A stretch of 64,000 nt of DNA from Bacillus stratosphericus (lineage in GTDB: Bacteria; Bacillota; Bacilli; Bacillales; Bacillaceae): contig NZ_JAIVLB010000003.1 in assembly GCF_020524495.1 (NCBI RefSeq), positions 1-64,000 on the forward strand, read 5' to 3'. The notes under the pieces were generated by a model that ran no database searches, was not told the DNA's origin, and saw nothing but the letters and a program-made list of their open reading frames with translations. Position 1 is the first letter of the stretch. Every line of letters begins with the position of its first letter. Both the position numbers and the translations under genes were made by a program. Positions 43,639-53,091 of the stretch are shown one piece after another.

Positions 43639-44955
43639 ATGAGTCAAACGACAACAAACCGTTTTTCAACAGAAGAATGGCAGGAGAAAAGAGATCAATA
43701 CGTTGCAAGAGGCGTCAGTAATGGCAACCGTCATCTTGCAGCGAAAGGGAAGGGAGCCGAGCTTTTCGATATTGATGGGAATCGTTTTATTGATTTTGCA
43801 GGCGCCATTGGCACGTTAAATGTAGGACATTCACATCCAAAGGTTGTGGAAGCAGTCAAAGCACAGGCAGACAGTCTGATTCACCCAGGCTTCAATGTGA
43901 TGATGTATGAATCGTATATCGAATTGGCAGAAAAGCTTTGTCACTTAACACCAGGGGATCATGAAAAGAAAGCCATTTTCTTAAATTCAGGTGCAGAAGC
44001 TGTTGAAAATGCTGTGAAGATTGCACGTAAATATACGAAAAGACAGGCTGTTGTGTCCTTCACTAGAGGCTTCCATGGCAGAACGAATATGACCATGAGT
44101 ATGACGAGCAAGGTCAAGCCTTATAAGTTTGGTTTTGGACCATTCGCATCAGAGGTGTATCAAGCCCCATATCCTTATTACTATCAAAAGCCAGAAGGAT
44201 TAAGTGATGAAGCTTATGACGAGTACATGATTGATCAATTCAATCAATTCTTTGTGGCGACCGTTGCGCCAGAAACAGTGGCTTGTGTGGTCATGGAACC
44301 AGTCCAAGGGGAGGGCGGATTCATTGTGCCATCGAAGCGATTTGTTCAGCACGTCGCTTCATTCTGTCAGCAGCACGGTATTTTATTTGTTGCGGATGAG
44401 ATTCAAACAGGCTTTGCAAGAACGGGGAAATACTTTGCGATTGAGCACTTTGATGTCGTTCCAGACTTAATCACTGTGTCAAAATCACTTGCAGCTGGCT
44501 TACCGCTAAGCGGAGTTGTTGGCAGAAAAGAATTGCTTGATGCAGCAGATCCAGGGGAGCTCGGAGGAACTTATGCAGGCAGTCCGTTAGGCTGTGTGGC
44601 AGCACTAGCTGTTCTTGATATTATTGAAACAGAACAATTGAATAAACGATCTGAACACATTGGACAAATCATTGAGGACAAAGCGAATGAATGGAGAACA
44701 AAGTACCCATTCATTGGAGAAGTCCGCCGCATAGGGGCAATGGCTGCGATTGAAATTGTCGAAGATCAAACAACGCGTACACCAGATAAGAAAACAGCCG
44801 CAGCCATTGCAGCATATGCAAATGAGCACGGGCTGCTCTTATTAACGGCAGGGATTAATGGGAATATTATTCGCTTTTTAACACCACTTGTCATCACAGA
44901 TGAGCTGCTACATGAAGGACTAGGTATCATCCAAGACGCCTTCACAGCACGCTAA
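43639..44955 (+). CDS. gabT: 4-aminobutyrate aminotransferase GabT
   Basis: 438 residues from the ATG at 43639 (MSQTTTNRFSTEEWQEKRDQ; AAAGGGGA about 10 nt upstream; ATG at 43633 is an alternative). Class III aminotransferase: IDFAGAIGTLNVGHSHPKVV, LNSGAEAVENAVKIARKYT, GFHGRTNMTMS, EPVQGEGGF, VADEIQTGFARTG and the PLP lysine Lys282 in TVSKSLAAGLPLSG. It converts GABA and 2-oxoglutarate to succinate semialdehyde and glutamate. First gene of gabT-permease-gabD. Confidence 0.95.
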   Translation: MSQTTTNRFSTEEWQEKRDQYVARGVSNGNRHLAAKGKGAELFDIDGNRFIDFAGAIGTLNVGHSHPKVVEAVKAQADSLIHPGFNVMMYESYIELAEKLCHLTPGDHEKKAIFLNSGAEAVENAVKIARKYTKRQAVVSFTRGFHGRTNMTMSMTSKVKPYKFGFGPFASEVYQAPYPYYYQKPEGLSDEAYDEYMIDQFNQFFVATVAPETVACVVMEPVQGEGGFIVPSKRFVQHVASFCQQHGILFVADEIQTGFARTGKYFAIEHFDVVPDLITVSKSLAAGLPLSGVVGRKELLDAADPGELGGTYAGSPLGCVAALAVLDIIETEQLNKRSEHIGQIIEDKANEWRTKYPFIGEVRRIGAMAAIEIVEDQTTRTPDKKTAAAIAAYANEHGLLLLTAGINGNIIRFLTPLVITDELLHEGLGIIQDAFTAR

Positions 44956-44976
44956 ACAACAAAGGGGGATGGTTGT

Positions 44977-46335
44977 ATGCAAAAACAACAAATGGCAAAA
45001 AACATGTCGCAGTCAGACGTACTGTTTTTATCGATTGGTGCAATGCTCGGCTGGGGCTGGGTTGTACTTTCTGGAGATTGGATTTTAACAGCTGGATTTT
45101 TAGGCAGCGTGATTGCCTTTGTGATAGGGGGCATTCTCGTCATCTTTATTGGACTCACATATGCCGAGCTTTCGTCTGCGATTCCTGAGACAGGAGGGGG
45201 ACTCGTCTTTGTCCAGCGGGCATTTGGGATAAAATCGGCTTTTGTCTCGGCATGGGGCGTTTTGTTTGGGTATGTGTCCGTTATTACATTTGAAGCTGTC
45301 GCGCTACCGACTGTCATTGATTATGTCATTCCAACACAGCACGTTGGTTTCCTATGGAATATAGGGGGCTGGGACGTTTATTTCACTTGGGTGTTAATTG
45401 GATCTGGCGGTGCATTATTTTTAACTGCACTGAATTACATTGGTGCAAAGCCAGCTGCTATTTTTCAATCCGTATTTACAGTAGCGATTATCCTAACAGG
45501 ACTTCTACTGTTAGGCGGTGCGACGTTTAACGGAGACTTATCAAACCTTGAGCCGATGTTCCAAGGCGGGGTTGGTGGTCTCATGGCAGTCTTAGTCATG
45601 ATACCGTTTCTATTTGTCGGTTTTGATGTCATCCCTCAAGTGGCGGCGGAAATCAATGCACCGAAGAAAATCATCGGAAGAATTCTGATTATATCCATTG
45701 TGAGTGCAGTTGTTTTCTATTTACTCATTGTCTTTGGAGTTGCAGCGAGCATGTCAAAGGGACAGCTTGAAGCCTCATCACTTGCAACTGCAGATGCAAT
45801 GGTGCATCTTCTCGGCCATCAGGCATTCGGTACTGTACTCGTGATTGGCGGAGTAGCAGGAATTGTGACGAGCTGGAATGCTTTTATCATTGGTGCAAGC
45901 CGAATCCTGTACGCAATGGCGGAAAGAGGCATGATTTCAAAATGGTTTGCGTATATTCATCCAAAGTATAAAACACCGACAAATGCGATTTTGTTTCTTG
46001 GCGGATTGGCTTTTTTCGCACCGTTATTAGGTCGCCCTGCCCTTGTATGGATTGTTAATGCAGGTGGTGTGGGAATCATTGTCGGGTATTTAATAGTGTC
46101 CATCGCCTTTATGAAACTTCGTAAAACAGAACCAGAGCTTGATCGTCCATACCGCATTAAATACTGGCGGACAACAGGAGTATTTGCCATTGGACTTAGT
46201 CTCCTTTTTCTTTCATTTTATTTTCCAGGCATGCCGGCCTCTCTGTCATGGCCAGCTGAATGGATATTGCTTTTAGGTTGGGCACTCATTGGGTATATAC
46301 TATATGTAATGAATTCAAGAACGAAGGAGAAGTAG
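44977..46335 (+). CDS. APC-superfamily amino-acid permease in the gab operon (probable GABA importer)
   Basis: 452 residues, about 12 membrane segments. N-terminus FLSIGAMLGWGWVVLSGDWI then AELSSAIPETGGGLVFVQRA, FLFVGFDVIPQVAAEINAPK, and the C-terminal RIKYWRTTGVF. This is the APC fold but not the GabP/AnsP branch with 'IGTGLFVGSG'. AAAGGGGGA precedes the ATG. Its place between gabT and gabD, absent in B. subtilis, suggests it imports GABA or a related compound; that is inference from context. Confidence 0.85.
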   Translation: MQKQQMAKNMSQSDVLFLSIGAMLGWGWVVLSGDWILTAGFLGSVIAFVIGGILVIFIGLTYAELSSAIPETGGGLVFVQRAFGIKSAFVSAWGVLFGYVSVITFEAVALPTVIDYVIPTQHVGFLWNIGGWDVYFTWVLIGSGGALFLTALNYIGAKPAAIFQSVFTVAIILTGLLLLGGATFNGDLSNLEPMFQGGVGGLMAVLVMIPFLFVGFDVIPQVAAEINAPKKIIGRILIISIVSAVVFYLLIVFGVAASMSKGQLEASSLATADAMVHLLGHQAFGTVLVIGGVAGIVTSWNAFIIGASRILYAMAERGMISKWFAYIHPKYKTPTNAILFLGGLAFFAPLLGRPALVWIVNAGGVGIIVGYLIVSIAFMKLRKTEPELDRPYRIKYWRTTGVFAIGLSLLFLSFYFPGMPASLSWPAEWILLLGWALIGYILYVMNSRTKEK

Positions 46336-46338
46336 AGC

Positions 46339-47733
46339 ATGACAAACGAACTAAAAGTGTATAATCCTGCAACAGGAGAAGAAATTGCCTCGGTTGCTCA
46401 GCATACAAAAGAACAGATTGAAGATGCGATCACCCGCTCACACAAAGCATTCAAAACATGGGCAAAGACGTCTGCACATGAACGTGCGAATATCATTCGT
46501 AAGTGGTTTGATCTGGTCATTGAACATAGAGACAGACTAGCAAAGGTCATTACTGAAGAAAATGGAAAGCCGTATCAAGAAGCAATAGGGGAAATCGTCT
46601 ACGCTGCTGGGTATATTGAATGGTACGCAGAGGAAGCAAAGCGCATTTACGGCCGAACCATTCCGTCTCATACGACAAATAAACGTCTTTTCGTCACAAA
46701 ACAACCAGTTGGCCCAGTTGCTGCAATTACACCGTGGAATTTCCCCGCGGCAATGATTACAAGAAAGGCTGCACCAGCTCTTGCGGCAGGCTGTACGTTT
46801 ATTGTGAAACCGGCTGAGGATACGCCACTGACAGCCATTGAACTAGTGAAATTAGGTCATGAAGCTGGGATTCCAGAGGATGCCTTGCAATGGGTAGTCG
46901 GTGATGGAAAAGAAGTTGGTGAAATCTTCACAGATAGTCCGTTGATTCGCAAAATGACGTTTACAGGCTCAACGCCAGTCGGAAAGCATCTCATCAAAAA
47001 TAGTGCCAGCACAGTCAAACACGTATCGATGGAGCTTGGCGGTCATGCTCCGTTGATCGTAGACAAGGATGCGAACCTTGAACTGGCTGTGAAACAGGCA
47101 GTGGCATCTAAGTTCCGTAATGCAGGACAGACCTGTGTCTGTGCCAACCGCATCATTGTGCATGAAGAAATTCATGAAGCGTTTGCTCAAGCGTTCAGCA
47201 AAGAAGTAGAAAAGCTGAAAGTGGGAAATGGTTTTGAACAAGGCACTTCCATAGGACCAATTATCAATAAGCGCGGCTTTGATAAGATTGTCGATCAAAT
47301 TCAAGATGCGGTCGATAAAGGGGCGAAGGTACTTGTTGGTGGAGATACACATTACGACGATGAGAAGTCCTATTATTTTGTACAGCCAACGGTTCTCACA
47401 CACGTCAATCCTTCTATGAACATCATGCATGAAGAGACCTTTGGTCCAGTGGCACCGATTACGACGTTTCAAGCGTTAGACGAGGCGATTGAATTAGCCA
47501 ACGATACACCTTTTGGACTTGCAGCTTATTTCTTTACAGATAATTACCGGAATGGACTTTACATCTCAGAGAATCTTGATTACGGTATTATTGGCTGGAA
47601 TGATGGGGGTCCATCGGCTGTTCAAGCACCTTTTGGCGGTATGAAGGAGAGTGGCATTGGTCGTGAAGGCGGTATCGAAGGCATCGAGCCATATTTAGAA
47701 ACAAAATATGTATCCATTGGTTTAGATGGATAA
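46339..47733 (+). CDS. gabD: Succinate-semialdehyde dehydrogenase GabD
   Basis: 464 residues. Aldehyde dehydrogenase with the SSADH-specific run [16 protein letters not shown] (nucleophile Cys266), general base Glu232 in [38 protein letters not shown] and the final [20 protein letters not shown]. It oxidises succinate semialdehyde to succinate, which enters the TCA cycle. It starts 3 nt after the permease stop, behind GAAGGAG. Ends at a clear terminator. Confidence 0.95.
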   Translation: MTNELKVYNPATGEEIASVAQHTKEQIEDAITRSHKAFKTWAKTSAHERANIIRKWFDLVIEHRDRLAKVITEENGKPYQEAIGEIVYAAGYIEWYAEEAKRIYGRTIPSHTTNKRLFVTKQPVGPVAAITPWNFPAAMITRKAAPALAAGCTFIVKPAEDTPLTAIELVKLGHEAGIPEDALQWVVGDGKEVGEIFTDSPLIRKMTFTGSTPVGKHLIKNSASTVKHVSMELGGHAPLIVDKDANLELAVKQAVASKFRNAGQTCVCANRIIVHEEIHEAFAQAFSKEVEKLKVGNGFEQGTSIGPIINKRGFDKIVDQIQDAVDKGAKVLVGGDTHYDDEKSYYFVQPTVLTHVNPSMNIMHEETFGPVAPITTFQALDEAIELANDTPFGLAAYFFTDNYRNGLYISENLDYGIIGWNDGGPSAVQAPFGGMKESGIGREGGIEGIEPYLETKYVSIGLDG

Positions 47734-47744
47734 TGAATGATTTT

Positions 47745-47777
47745 AGACTGACCGAGAAACCTCGGCAGTCTTTTTTT
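47745..47777 (+). terminator. Terminator of the gab operon
   Basis: AGACTGACCGAG pairs with CTCGGCAGTCT around a short loop, followed by seven T residues. Confidence 0.85.
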
Positions 47778-48235
47778 GTGTTAGACAGTTGGAGGGAATA
47801 GTTGATCCACTGTTTCTTTCGTTTCCTTGAGGATTTCGTGGATGTCATTCTGCAGATGCTTGATTCATACTGCTGAATAAGAGCAGTTCAACTGGCTCCA
47901 ACGATAAAATTAAAGACTTCTGTACAGTCGTCATGAGATGGGATGGGGTAACGAAAGTTCTAGGGGCATCGTACATGTTCATAATGACAGCTTTTTTGTC
48001 CTGGAGCAGATTCTCAATCCCTTGTTCCTTGGTCTGATAAGCAAATCCCTCCGAAAAGGACGCACTCTACATAGCCCTTTAACATGGAAATCGGAAGAAT
48101 AAATGTTGGACATCCGCTTTTTGAATGAGTTTCTGTCCTGTTTGAATGGCAATCGGCACATTACCGCTTTTGATCGCTGCCTTTTCCGCAATGGAGAGCT
48201 GCAGTTGAGCAAATATGATTAGTAGTTGGTTATGT
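47778..48235 (-). pseudogene. Flavodoxin-fold NAD(P)H:quinone oxidoreductase remnant (MdaB/YwrO-like)
   Basis: Reading the minus strand, QLQLSIAEKAAIKSGNVPIA then LIQKADVQHLFFRFP leads to a break where the family has 'FQFPMWWFSMPAMLKGY'; after two stops it continues as FSEGFAYQTKEQGIENLLQD and KKAVIMNMYDAP. The last block matches 'VFSEGFAY-x-x-x-x-x-G-x-x-x-LL-x-x-KKA-x-I'. Start, glycine-rich FMN loop and several joins are lost. No intact gene is seen from 47734 to 48375. Confidence 0.6.
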
Positions 48236-48295
48236 GTCTCATTATGGCATGCACCTGTATCCTATTAAATCCTATGTTGGAAATGGTAGGTTGTT

Positions 48296-48330
48296 AAAAT
48301 AAAAAGCGATCGTCAGAAAACGATCGCTTC
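48296..48330 (-). terminator. Terminator of ycnJ-ycnI
   Basis: AAGCGATCGT pairs perfectly with ACGATCGCTT around a 6-nt loop and is followed by a T-run on the minus strand. Confidence 0.85.
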
Positions 48331-48375
48331 AGCGTGTAGACAAACCTTCTCTTTCGGTGTTAGTCCTGGCAGATT

Positions 48376-48990
48376 TTATTTCTTTCTGAAAGCAAGTCCA
48401 AGTGCAATGAGTGCCACGACTAGAGATGCAATGGACAGGCCAAGGGCAAGTGGTGAGGGAGAAGTAGTGTCTGTTTCAGATGCCTTTTCTTCTTTTGGTT
48501 TTTCTTGACCGTGTGAATCCGTTACGGTATTAGAAGCGACGATGTTTGTGATCGAATGCGGTTTATCAGTATCTTTATCGCCAGTCCATTCAACGACCGT
48601 TCCATCTTTATAATATTGATAAGCATCCCATGCTGCTTCGCTTGCTTTTTCAGGGTTTTTCGCTACAAAAACGAATTGTTGGAACTGTCCAGCTAGCACA
48701 CCATCACCTGTTGCTTCCCAAGTGACTCTTGTGACTTTGCCATTTTTCTCTTCAGTTGTTGTTTTCCAGCCAGGTACTGGCTCGTATTGTTGGAATTCTA
48801 CGCCTTTAGGCATTGTGACGACAACCTTTGTGGTCGGGCTGTCACTCTCAGAAGGTACTTTTAACGTATAGGTTTCCCAAGCGTTTGTTGCAGACGTATT
48901 AGGCTTGACTGTTACGTGTGCACTCACAGGAATCGCCAGTAAGAATGAAGCGAGAAGCATTGGTAATAAAGCTTTAACGTATTTTTTCAT
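48376..48990 (-). CDS. ycnI: Copper-binding protein YcnI (DUF1775)
   Basis: 204 residues: signal peptide to ~24 (VKALLPMLLASFLLAIPVSA), so the mature protein begins with His (HVTVKPNTS), the residue that binds Cu(II) in YcnI proteins. The DUF1775 domain follows (AWETYTLKVPSESDSPTTKV, GQFQQFVFVAKNP) and a C-terminal membrane helix (LALGLSIASLVVALIALGLA) anchors it outside. It probably hands copper to YcnJ, whose gene is 15 nt upstream. Confidence 0.92.
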   Translation of the reverse strand: MKKYVKALLPMLLASFLLAIPVSAHVTVKPNTSATNAWETYTLKVPSESDSPTTKVVVTMPKGVEFQQYEPVPGWKTTTEEKNGKVTRVTWEATGDGVLAGQFQQFVFVAKNPEKASEAAWDAYQYYKDGTVVEWTGDKDTDKPHSITNIVASNTVTDSHGQEKPKEEKASETDTTSPSPLALGLSIASLVVALIALGLAFRKK

Positions 48991-49005
48991 AAATATGATC
49001 TCCTT

Positions 49006-50646
49006 TTAGTTTCTTCTAATAAAAGTAGTGTTGATGTTTTCAAAAGAACCAGTTAATGCATGGATTTCAATCTTCCAAGTTCCTTTTTCATTTAATAAGA
49101 GATTTTCAGCAGAGAAGTGTCCATTTTTTAATTGTTTCAGCTGAAATTCGCTCGGTGTCTCTTCACCGAATAAGGCGACTTTATGGATCTTGGCTGTCAC
49201 AGATTGAATGTCAGTGATTGTTTGCCCATTCCCCTTCGTAAATCCCACTTCGAACGTATTTTTCCCAGGGGCATTCGGGGTAATGCTCAAGGACACAATG
49301 TCACGATGCTCGACCTGATTTGCTCCAAAGAATGGTTCTGGTGCAGGGGGGGGAGGGCTCGGAATATTGGTGAATACAGCCGTTAATAACAAAATAGCGA
49401 TCCCAATGATCCATTCTACCCGTAAGGAAACGTTTCGATTGTGTTTCTTTTCCCATCTTAGCATCAAATAATGGACAAGCCCAAGGAGGCCCATGATGAT
49501 AAATAAACCAATCTTGATTAAAAGCGTCCGTCCGTACACTGTTTGGAAAAGAGCATCAAACGATTGCAAAATAAAGATCGCATTCACAAAGCCTGAAAAC
49601 ATTATTAGCCCAACAGAGAGCAACGCCCACGGATGGAAGGCTGTTAGTGTCTTGCGTAAGAGCGGCTGATCTTCATTTGGCAGCTTCTTGAGCAAAAGCA
49701 GAACAATGGAGGTTAAACCCCCGACCCAAATGGATGCAGAGACGAGATGGATGAAATCAAGTGACGTTGTCAGTATTTTATTATCTGTTGCTGCTGGGTG
49801 ACCGATCTGTGCTTTCAGCCAAAGGAGCACAGTGAAAATGAGCAGCGGAAACATCCATACCCGAAAAGAAGTGAAGTTCCTTTTTTTCATCGCCACAATG
49901 GTCCAGATGGTGAGAACAACAAACGATGCCATGAGCATCATCCACAAACTACCACCAGAAGTAGACAAAATGGTTTCTTTTAAAAGCGATGGTTCAAACG
50001 CCTTCCAATACGACACGTTTGCCGCTGATTTTGTTTGAATCGGCAGCTGGAGCACGAGTGCTCCGCCCATCATGATGAGTGAGAGTGTTAACAGCCACTT
50101 CATTCGTTTGGCTAATGCGGTTTTAATGGCTGCCTGAAACCAAAACAGTCCAAATAAAATAGTCCCCAAAAATAAGCTAAACGACGTATAGAGAAAGGCT
50201 TTGTCAATGGTCGAAGCCATATTAATGGATTCATTCGATTGACCTTGATCTAATTGGTCAAATCCTCCATCCGCTTTTCCAATACTAAATGGGATCATGC
50301 CAGAGACAGAGTGTCCATCCGCTGATACCGCATTCCACTGAATGGTGTAAATCCCTTTTGGTAAATCCTTTTTTAAAGCAGCTTCCATGATCTTTTGATC
50401 CTTAATGACCGTATCTCCCTTATCCACACGATCACCTTTTGCATTTAGCACCTTAATAGCATGAAAGCCGCTTTCAATTCCTTCACTAAATGTGATAGAG
50501 ACTGAAGGAGGCTGCTTGTCGAGCTCTTCATTTGCCGCTGGATTTGAGCTCACCACATATGCATGAGCAAATGCTTCCTTCGGCATGAAAAAAGCGAACA
50601 TCACGACAAGAATCAGCAGCCAGTTGCGATATTTCAACAATGTCAA
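49006..50646 (-). CDS. ycnJ: Copper importer YcnJ (CopC-CopD fusion)
   Basis: 546 residues. A signal peptide ends FAHAYVVSSNPAANEELDKQ, leaving an N-terminal His next to the CopC domain (SVSITFSEGI, DGHSVSGMIPFSIG). A CopD domain with about eight membrane segments follows, with WVGGLTSIVLLLLKKL and FHPWALLSVGLIMFSGFVNA, then a C-terminal YtkA-like extracytoplasmic domain (~440-546). In B. subtilis YcnJ is induced by copper limitation and imports copper. The repressor gene ycnK, found upstream in B. subtilis, is not here. Confidence 0.92.
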   Translation of the reverse strand: MTLLKYRNWLLILVVMFAFFMPKEAFAHAYVVSSNPAANEELDKQPPSVSITFSEGIESGFHAIKVLNAKGDRVDKGDTVIKDQKIMEAALKKDLPKGIYTIQWNAVSADGHSVSGMIPFSIGKADGGFDQLDQGQSNESINMASTIDKAFLYTSFSLFLGTILFGLFWFQAAIKTALAKRMKWLLTLSLIMMGGALVLQLPIQTKSAANVSYWKAFEPSLLKETILSTSGGSLWMMLMASFVVLTIWTIVAMKKRNFTSFRVWMFPLLIFTVLLWLKAQIGHPAATDNKILTTSLDFIHLVSASIWVGGLTSIVLLLLKKLPNEDQPLLRKTLTAFHPWALLSVGLIMFSGFVNAIFILQSFDALFQTVYGRTLLIKIGLFIIMGLLGLVHYLMLRWEKKHNRNVSLRVEWIIGIAILLLTAVFTNIPSPPPPAPEPFFGANQVEHRDIVSLSITPNAPGKNTFEVGFTKGNGQTITDIQSVTAKIHKVALFGEETPSEFQLKQLKNGHFSAENLLLNEKGTWKIEIHALTGSFENINTTFIRRN

Positions 50647-50989
50647 TAACCGCCTTTCTACCTATGAAAACGTCTCATGTATCAGAAAGAAAGCGGAAGT
50701 AAACTGTGAGTCACAGAAGAAACCGCTCTTCCTATTGTGCCGCCCACTTTAAAAGGTAAACGAAACAAACAGCAAGATGGTTCACTTTTTCTGTGTCATG
50801 TCTGCGCAGACGTTTCTTGAATAAATAGCTTTGATCAATATAAGCCTATTCGATTTAAGAAGAGAAAACAAGAAGCGACCATTTGAAAGTTGTGAAATTC
50901 CAATGAATTTTCTATCAAAACTACGTCAGATCAGCCTTTTTACCTGTTATTTCCTGTTTTATATCAGAGAATTCATTCATTTTTAAATT
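50647..50989. other. Intergenic stretch between ycnJ and the mannitol operon
   Basis: No gene found in either strand. It must contain the ycnJ promoter and the upstream part of the mtl control region; no clear copper-regulator box was recognised. Confidence 0.4.
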
Positions 50990-51010
50990 TTGTCACACAC
51001 TAAGTGACAA
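50990..51010. promoter_or_regulatory. Probable MtlR activator site upstream of mtlA
   Basis: TTGTCAC-N7-GTGACAA is an inverted repeat close to the B. subtilis MtlR consensus TTGNCACAN4TGTGNCAA (spacer one longer, one mismatch). Confidence 0.6.
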
Positions 51011-51039
51011 AGTGACATTTAGTTTTAATAGAAGGGAAA

Positions 51040-51054
51040 GTGAAAGCGTTTTAC
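51040..51054. promoter_or_regulatory. cre site (CcpA) upstream of mtlA
   Basis: GTGAAAGCGTTTTAC matches the catabolite-response consensus WTGAAARCGYTTTCAW except at its last arm. Its position downstream of the MtlR site fits glucose repression of the operon. Confidence 0.6.
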
Positions 51055-51145
51055 GATAGGTATAAGGGCTTCACCAACACTTGTTCTTATATCTTTTGAC
51101 CTATAAAGCCCTGAATAAAGGGAGAGAAGAAAGGGGTTTTCACAG

Positions 51146-52589
51146 ATGCAGGAAAAAAGAGGATTCCGCGTGAAAGTACAGCGCTTTGGAAGCTATTTAA
51201 GCGGCATGATTATGCCGAATATTGGAGCATTTATCGCTTGGGGGCTTATTACAGCTTTGTTCATTCCAAGTGGTTATGTTCCAAATGAACAATTAAATAC
51301 ACTCGTTGAACCAATGATCAACTACTTACTGCCGCTATTAATCGGATATACAGGCGGTAAACTCGTCTATGACCATCGAGGCGGGGTCCTTGGTGCAACC
51401 GCTACGCTTGGGGTCATTGTTGGTTCTGATATTCCAATGTTTTTAGGTGCCATGATTATGGGACCACTTGGCGGTTATCTCATTAAGAAAGTAGACCAGC
51501 TATTCAAAGATCGAATCAGATCAGGTTTTGAAATGCTTATTAATAACTTCACGGCAGGTATCCTCGGTGCCATTCTTGTTGTCATTGATTTCTACGCAAT
51601 CGGCCCAGTGGTACTTGGCCTTAATAAAGTCCTTGCCGCAGGTGTAGATATCATTGTCAATGCACATTTACTTCCGCTGGCCAGTATCTTCATTGAACCT
51701 GCGAAAGTATTGTTCTTAAACAATGCCATTAACCAAGGTATTTTAGGCCCTTTAGGGGTGGAGCAAGCAGCCAAAACGGGTCAGTCTGTTCTGTTCTTGC
51801 TTGAAACAAACCCAGGACCAGGTTTAGGTGTTCTTCTTGCGTGCGTATATGTTCTTTGGAAGAGGGAATACGAAGCAATCTGCACCTGGTGCAATTGTCA
51901 TTCAGTTCTTAGGGGGAATCCATGAAATTTACTTCCCGTACATCTTAATGAAGCCAAAACTCATTTTGGCTGTCATTGCAGGTGGAGCAAGTGGTGTTCT
52001 GACTTTCACTTTATTAAATGCAGGATTAAAGGCTGTCCCATCACCAGGAAGTATTATCGCGCTCATGCTAATGTCACCAAAAGGCGGCCACCTTGCCGTT
52101 CTAGCAGGTGTTGCGGTGGCAGCGGTCGTATCGTTCCTTGTCGCTTCTGTCATTTTGAAAGCGTCCAAAGCAACTGATGAGGACTTAACGGCAGCAACAG
52201 AAAAGATGCAAGACATAAAAGGGAAGAAAAGTCCAGCAGCAGCTCTAACAGCACAAAAAGAAGATGCGGAAGCGAACGAGCAAGCAGCATTTCCAAGTGA
52301 TGTCAATCCAGATGACGTGAACAAAATCATCTTTGCCTGTGATGCAGGAATGGGCTCAAGTGCGATGGGCGCTTCCATCTTAAAGAACAAAGTCAAAAAG
52401 GCAGAGCTTGATATTGATGTGACAAACACATCCATCAGCAACATCCCAAATGATGCCGATGTGGTCTTTACCCATAAAGATTTAACAGACAGGGCCAAGG
52501 CAAAACTGCCGGGAGTTGTGCATATCTCAGTTGACAATTTCTTAAACAGCCCGAAATACGATGAGCTGATTAAGAAATTAAAAAAATAA
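51146..52589 (+). pseudogene. mtlA: Mannitol PTS EIICB component MtlA, frameshifted
   Basis: Two overlapping frames together give ~479 residues, the length of B. subtilis MtlA. The first ends ...GPGLGVLLA, then reads off-frame to a stop at 51925; the second resumes [21 protein letters not shown] tandem duplication of GCGT (51839-51846) explains the shift exactly. The IIC part has [20 protein letters not shown] and the substrate-site [11 protein letters not shown]; the IIB part has the phosphocysteine loop IIFACDAGMGSSAMG. Without the duplication the gene would be normal. The truncated product has lost half of IIC and all of IIB. Confidence 0.9.
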
Positions 52590-52655
52590 CATGACAAAAC
52601 GGGTTGAGTTCAACTTTTCCTGATTTTCCATTCTAAAGAAGGTGTGTGATCATTC

Positions 52656-53090
52656 ATGAAACAAGTACTTTCAAAAGACAATGTTTTTCTGAACGAACAA
52701 GCAGGTTCTAAAGAAGAAGCCATTAAAAAAGCAGGAGAAGTCCTAGTGGCGAACGGCTATGTCACGAGCGATTATGTTGACAAAATGTTTGAAAGAGAGA
52801 AAATCTCATCTACATTTATGGGCAACGGGATTGCGATTCCTCATGGGACAGAAGATGCCAAAGCAGCTGTCCTGCATTCAGGAATTTCAATCATCCAAAT
52901 CCCAGATGGCGTTGAATATGGAGAAGGAAATATCGCCAAAGTCGTATTTGGAATCGCTGGGAAAAACAATGAGCATCTTGATATTCTTTCTCAAATTGCG
53001 ATTGTCTGTTCAGAAGAAGAACATGTAGAACGCATCATTCATACAAAGGATCAGGATGAACTGATCGCCATCTTTAATGAGGTGAACTAA
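52656..53090 (+). CDS. mtlF: Mannitol PTS EIIA component MtlF
   Basis: 144 residues, fructose/mannitol-type EIIA. The phosphorylated His63 lies in NGIAIPHGTED; EEAIKKAGEVLVANGYV, VFGIAGKNNEHLDILSQIAI are typical. It receives phosphate from HPr and passes it to the IIB domain of MtlA. AAGAAGGTG precedes the ATG. It is intact although both flanking mtl genes are broken. Confidence 0.93.
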   Translation: MKQVLSKDNVFLNEQAGSKEEAIKKAGEVLVANGYVTSDYVDKMFEREKISSTFMGNGIAIPHGTEDAKAAVLHSGISIIQIPDGVEYGEGNIAKVVFGIAGKNNEHLDILSQIAIVCSEEEHVERIIHTKDQDELIAIFNEVN

Positions 53091-53091
53091 C

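Noticed and set aside
51839-51846. Programmed frameshift in mtlA
   Set aside because: No slippery heptamer or downstream structure; an exact GCGT duplication explains the shift and mtlA is not known to use recoding.
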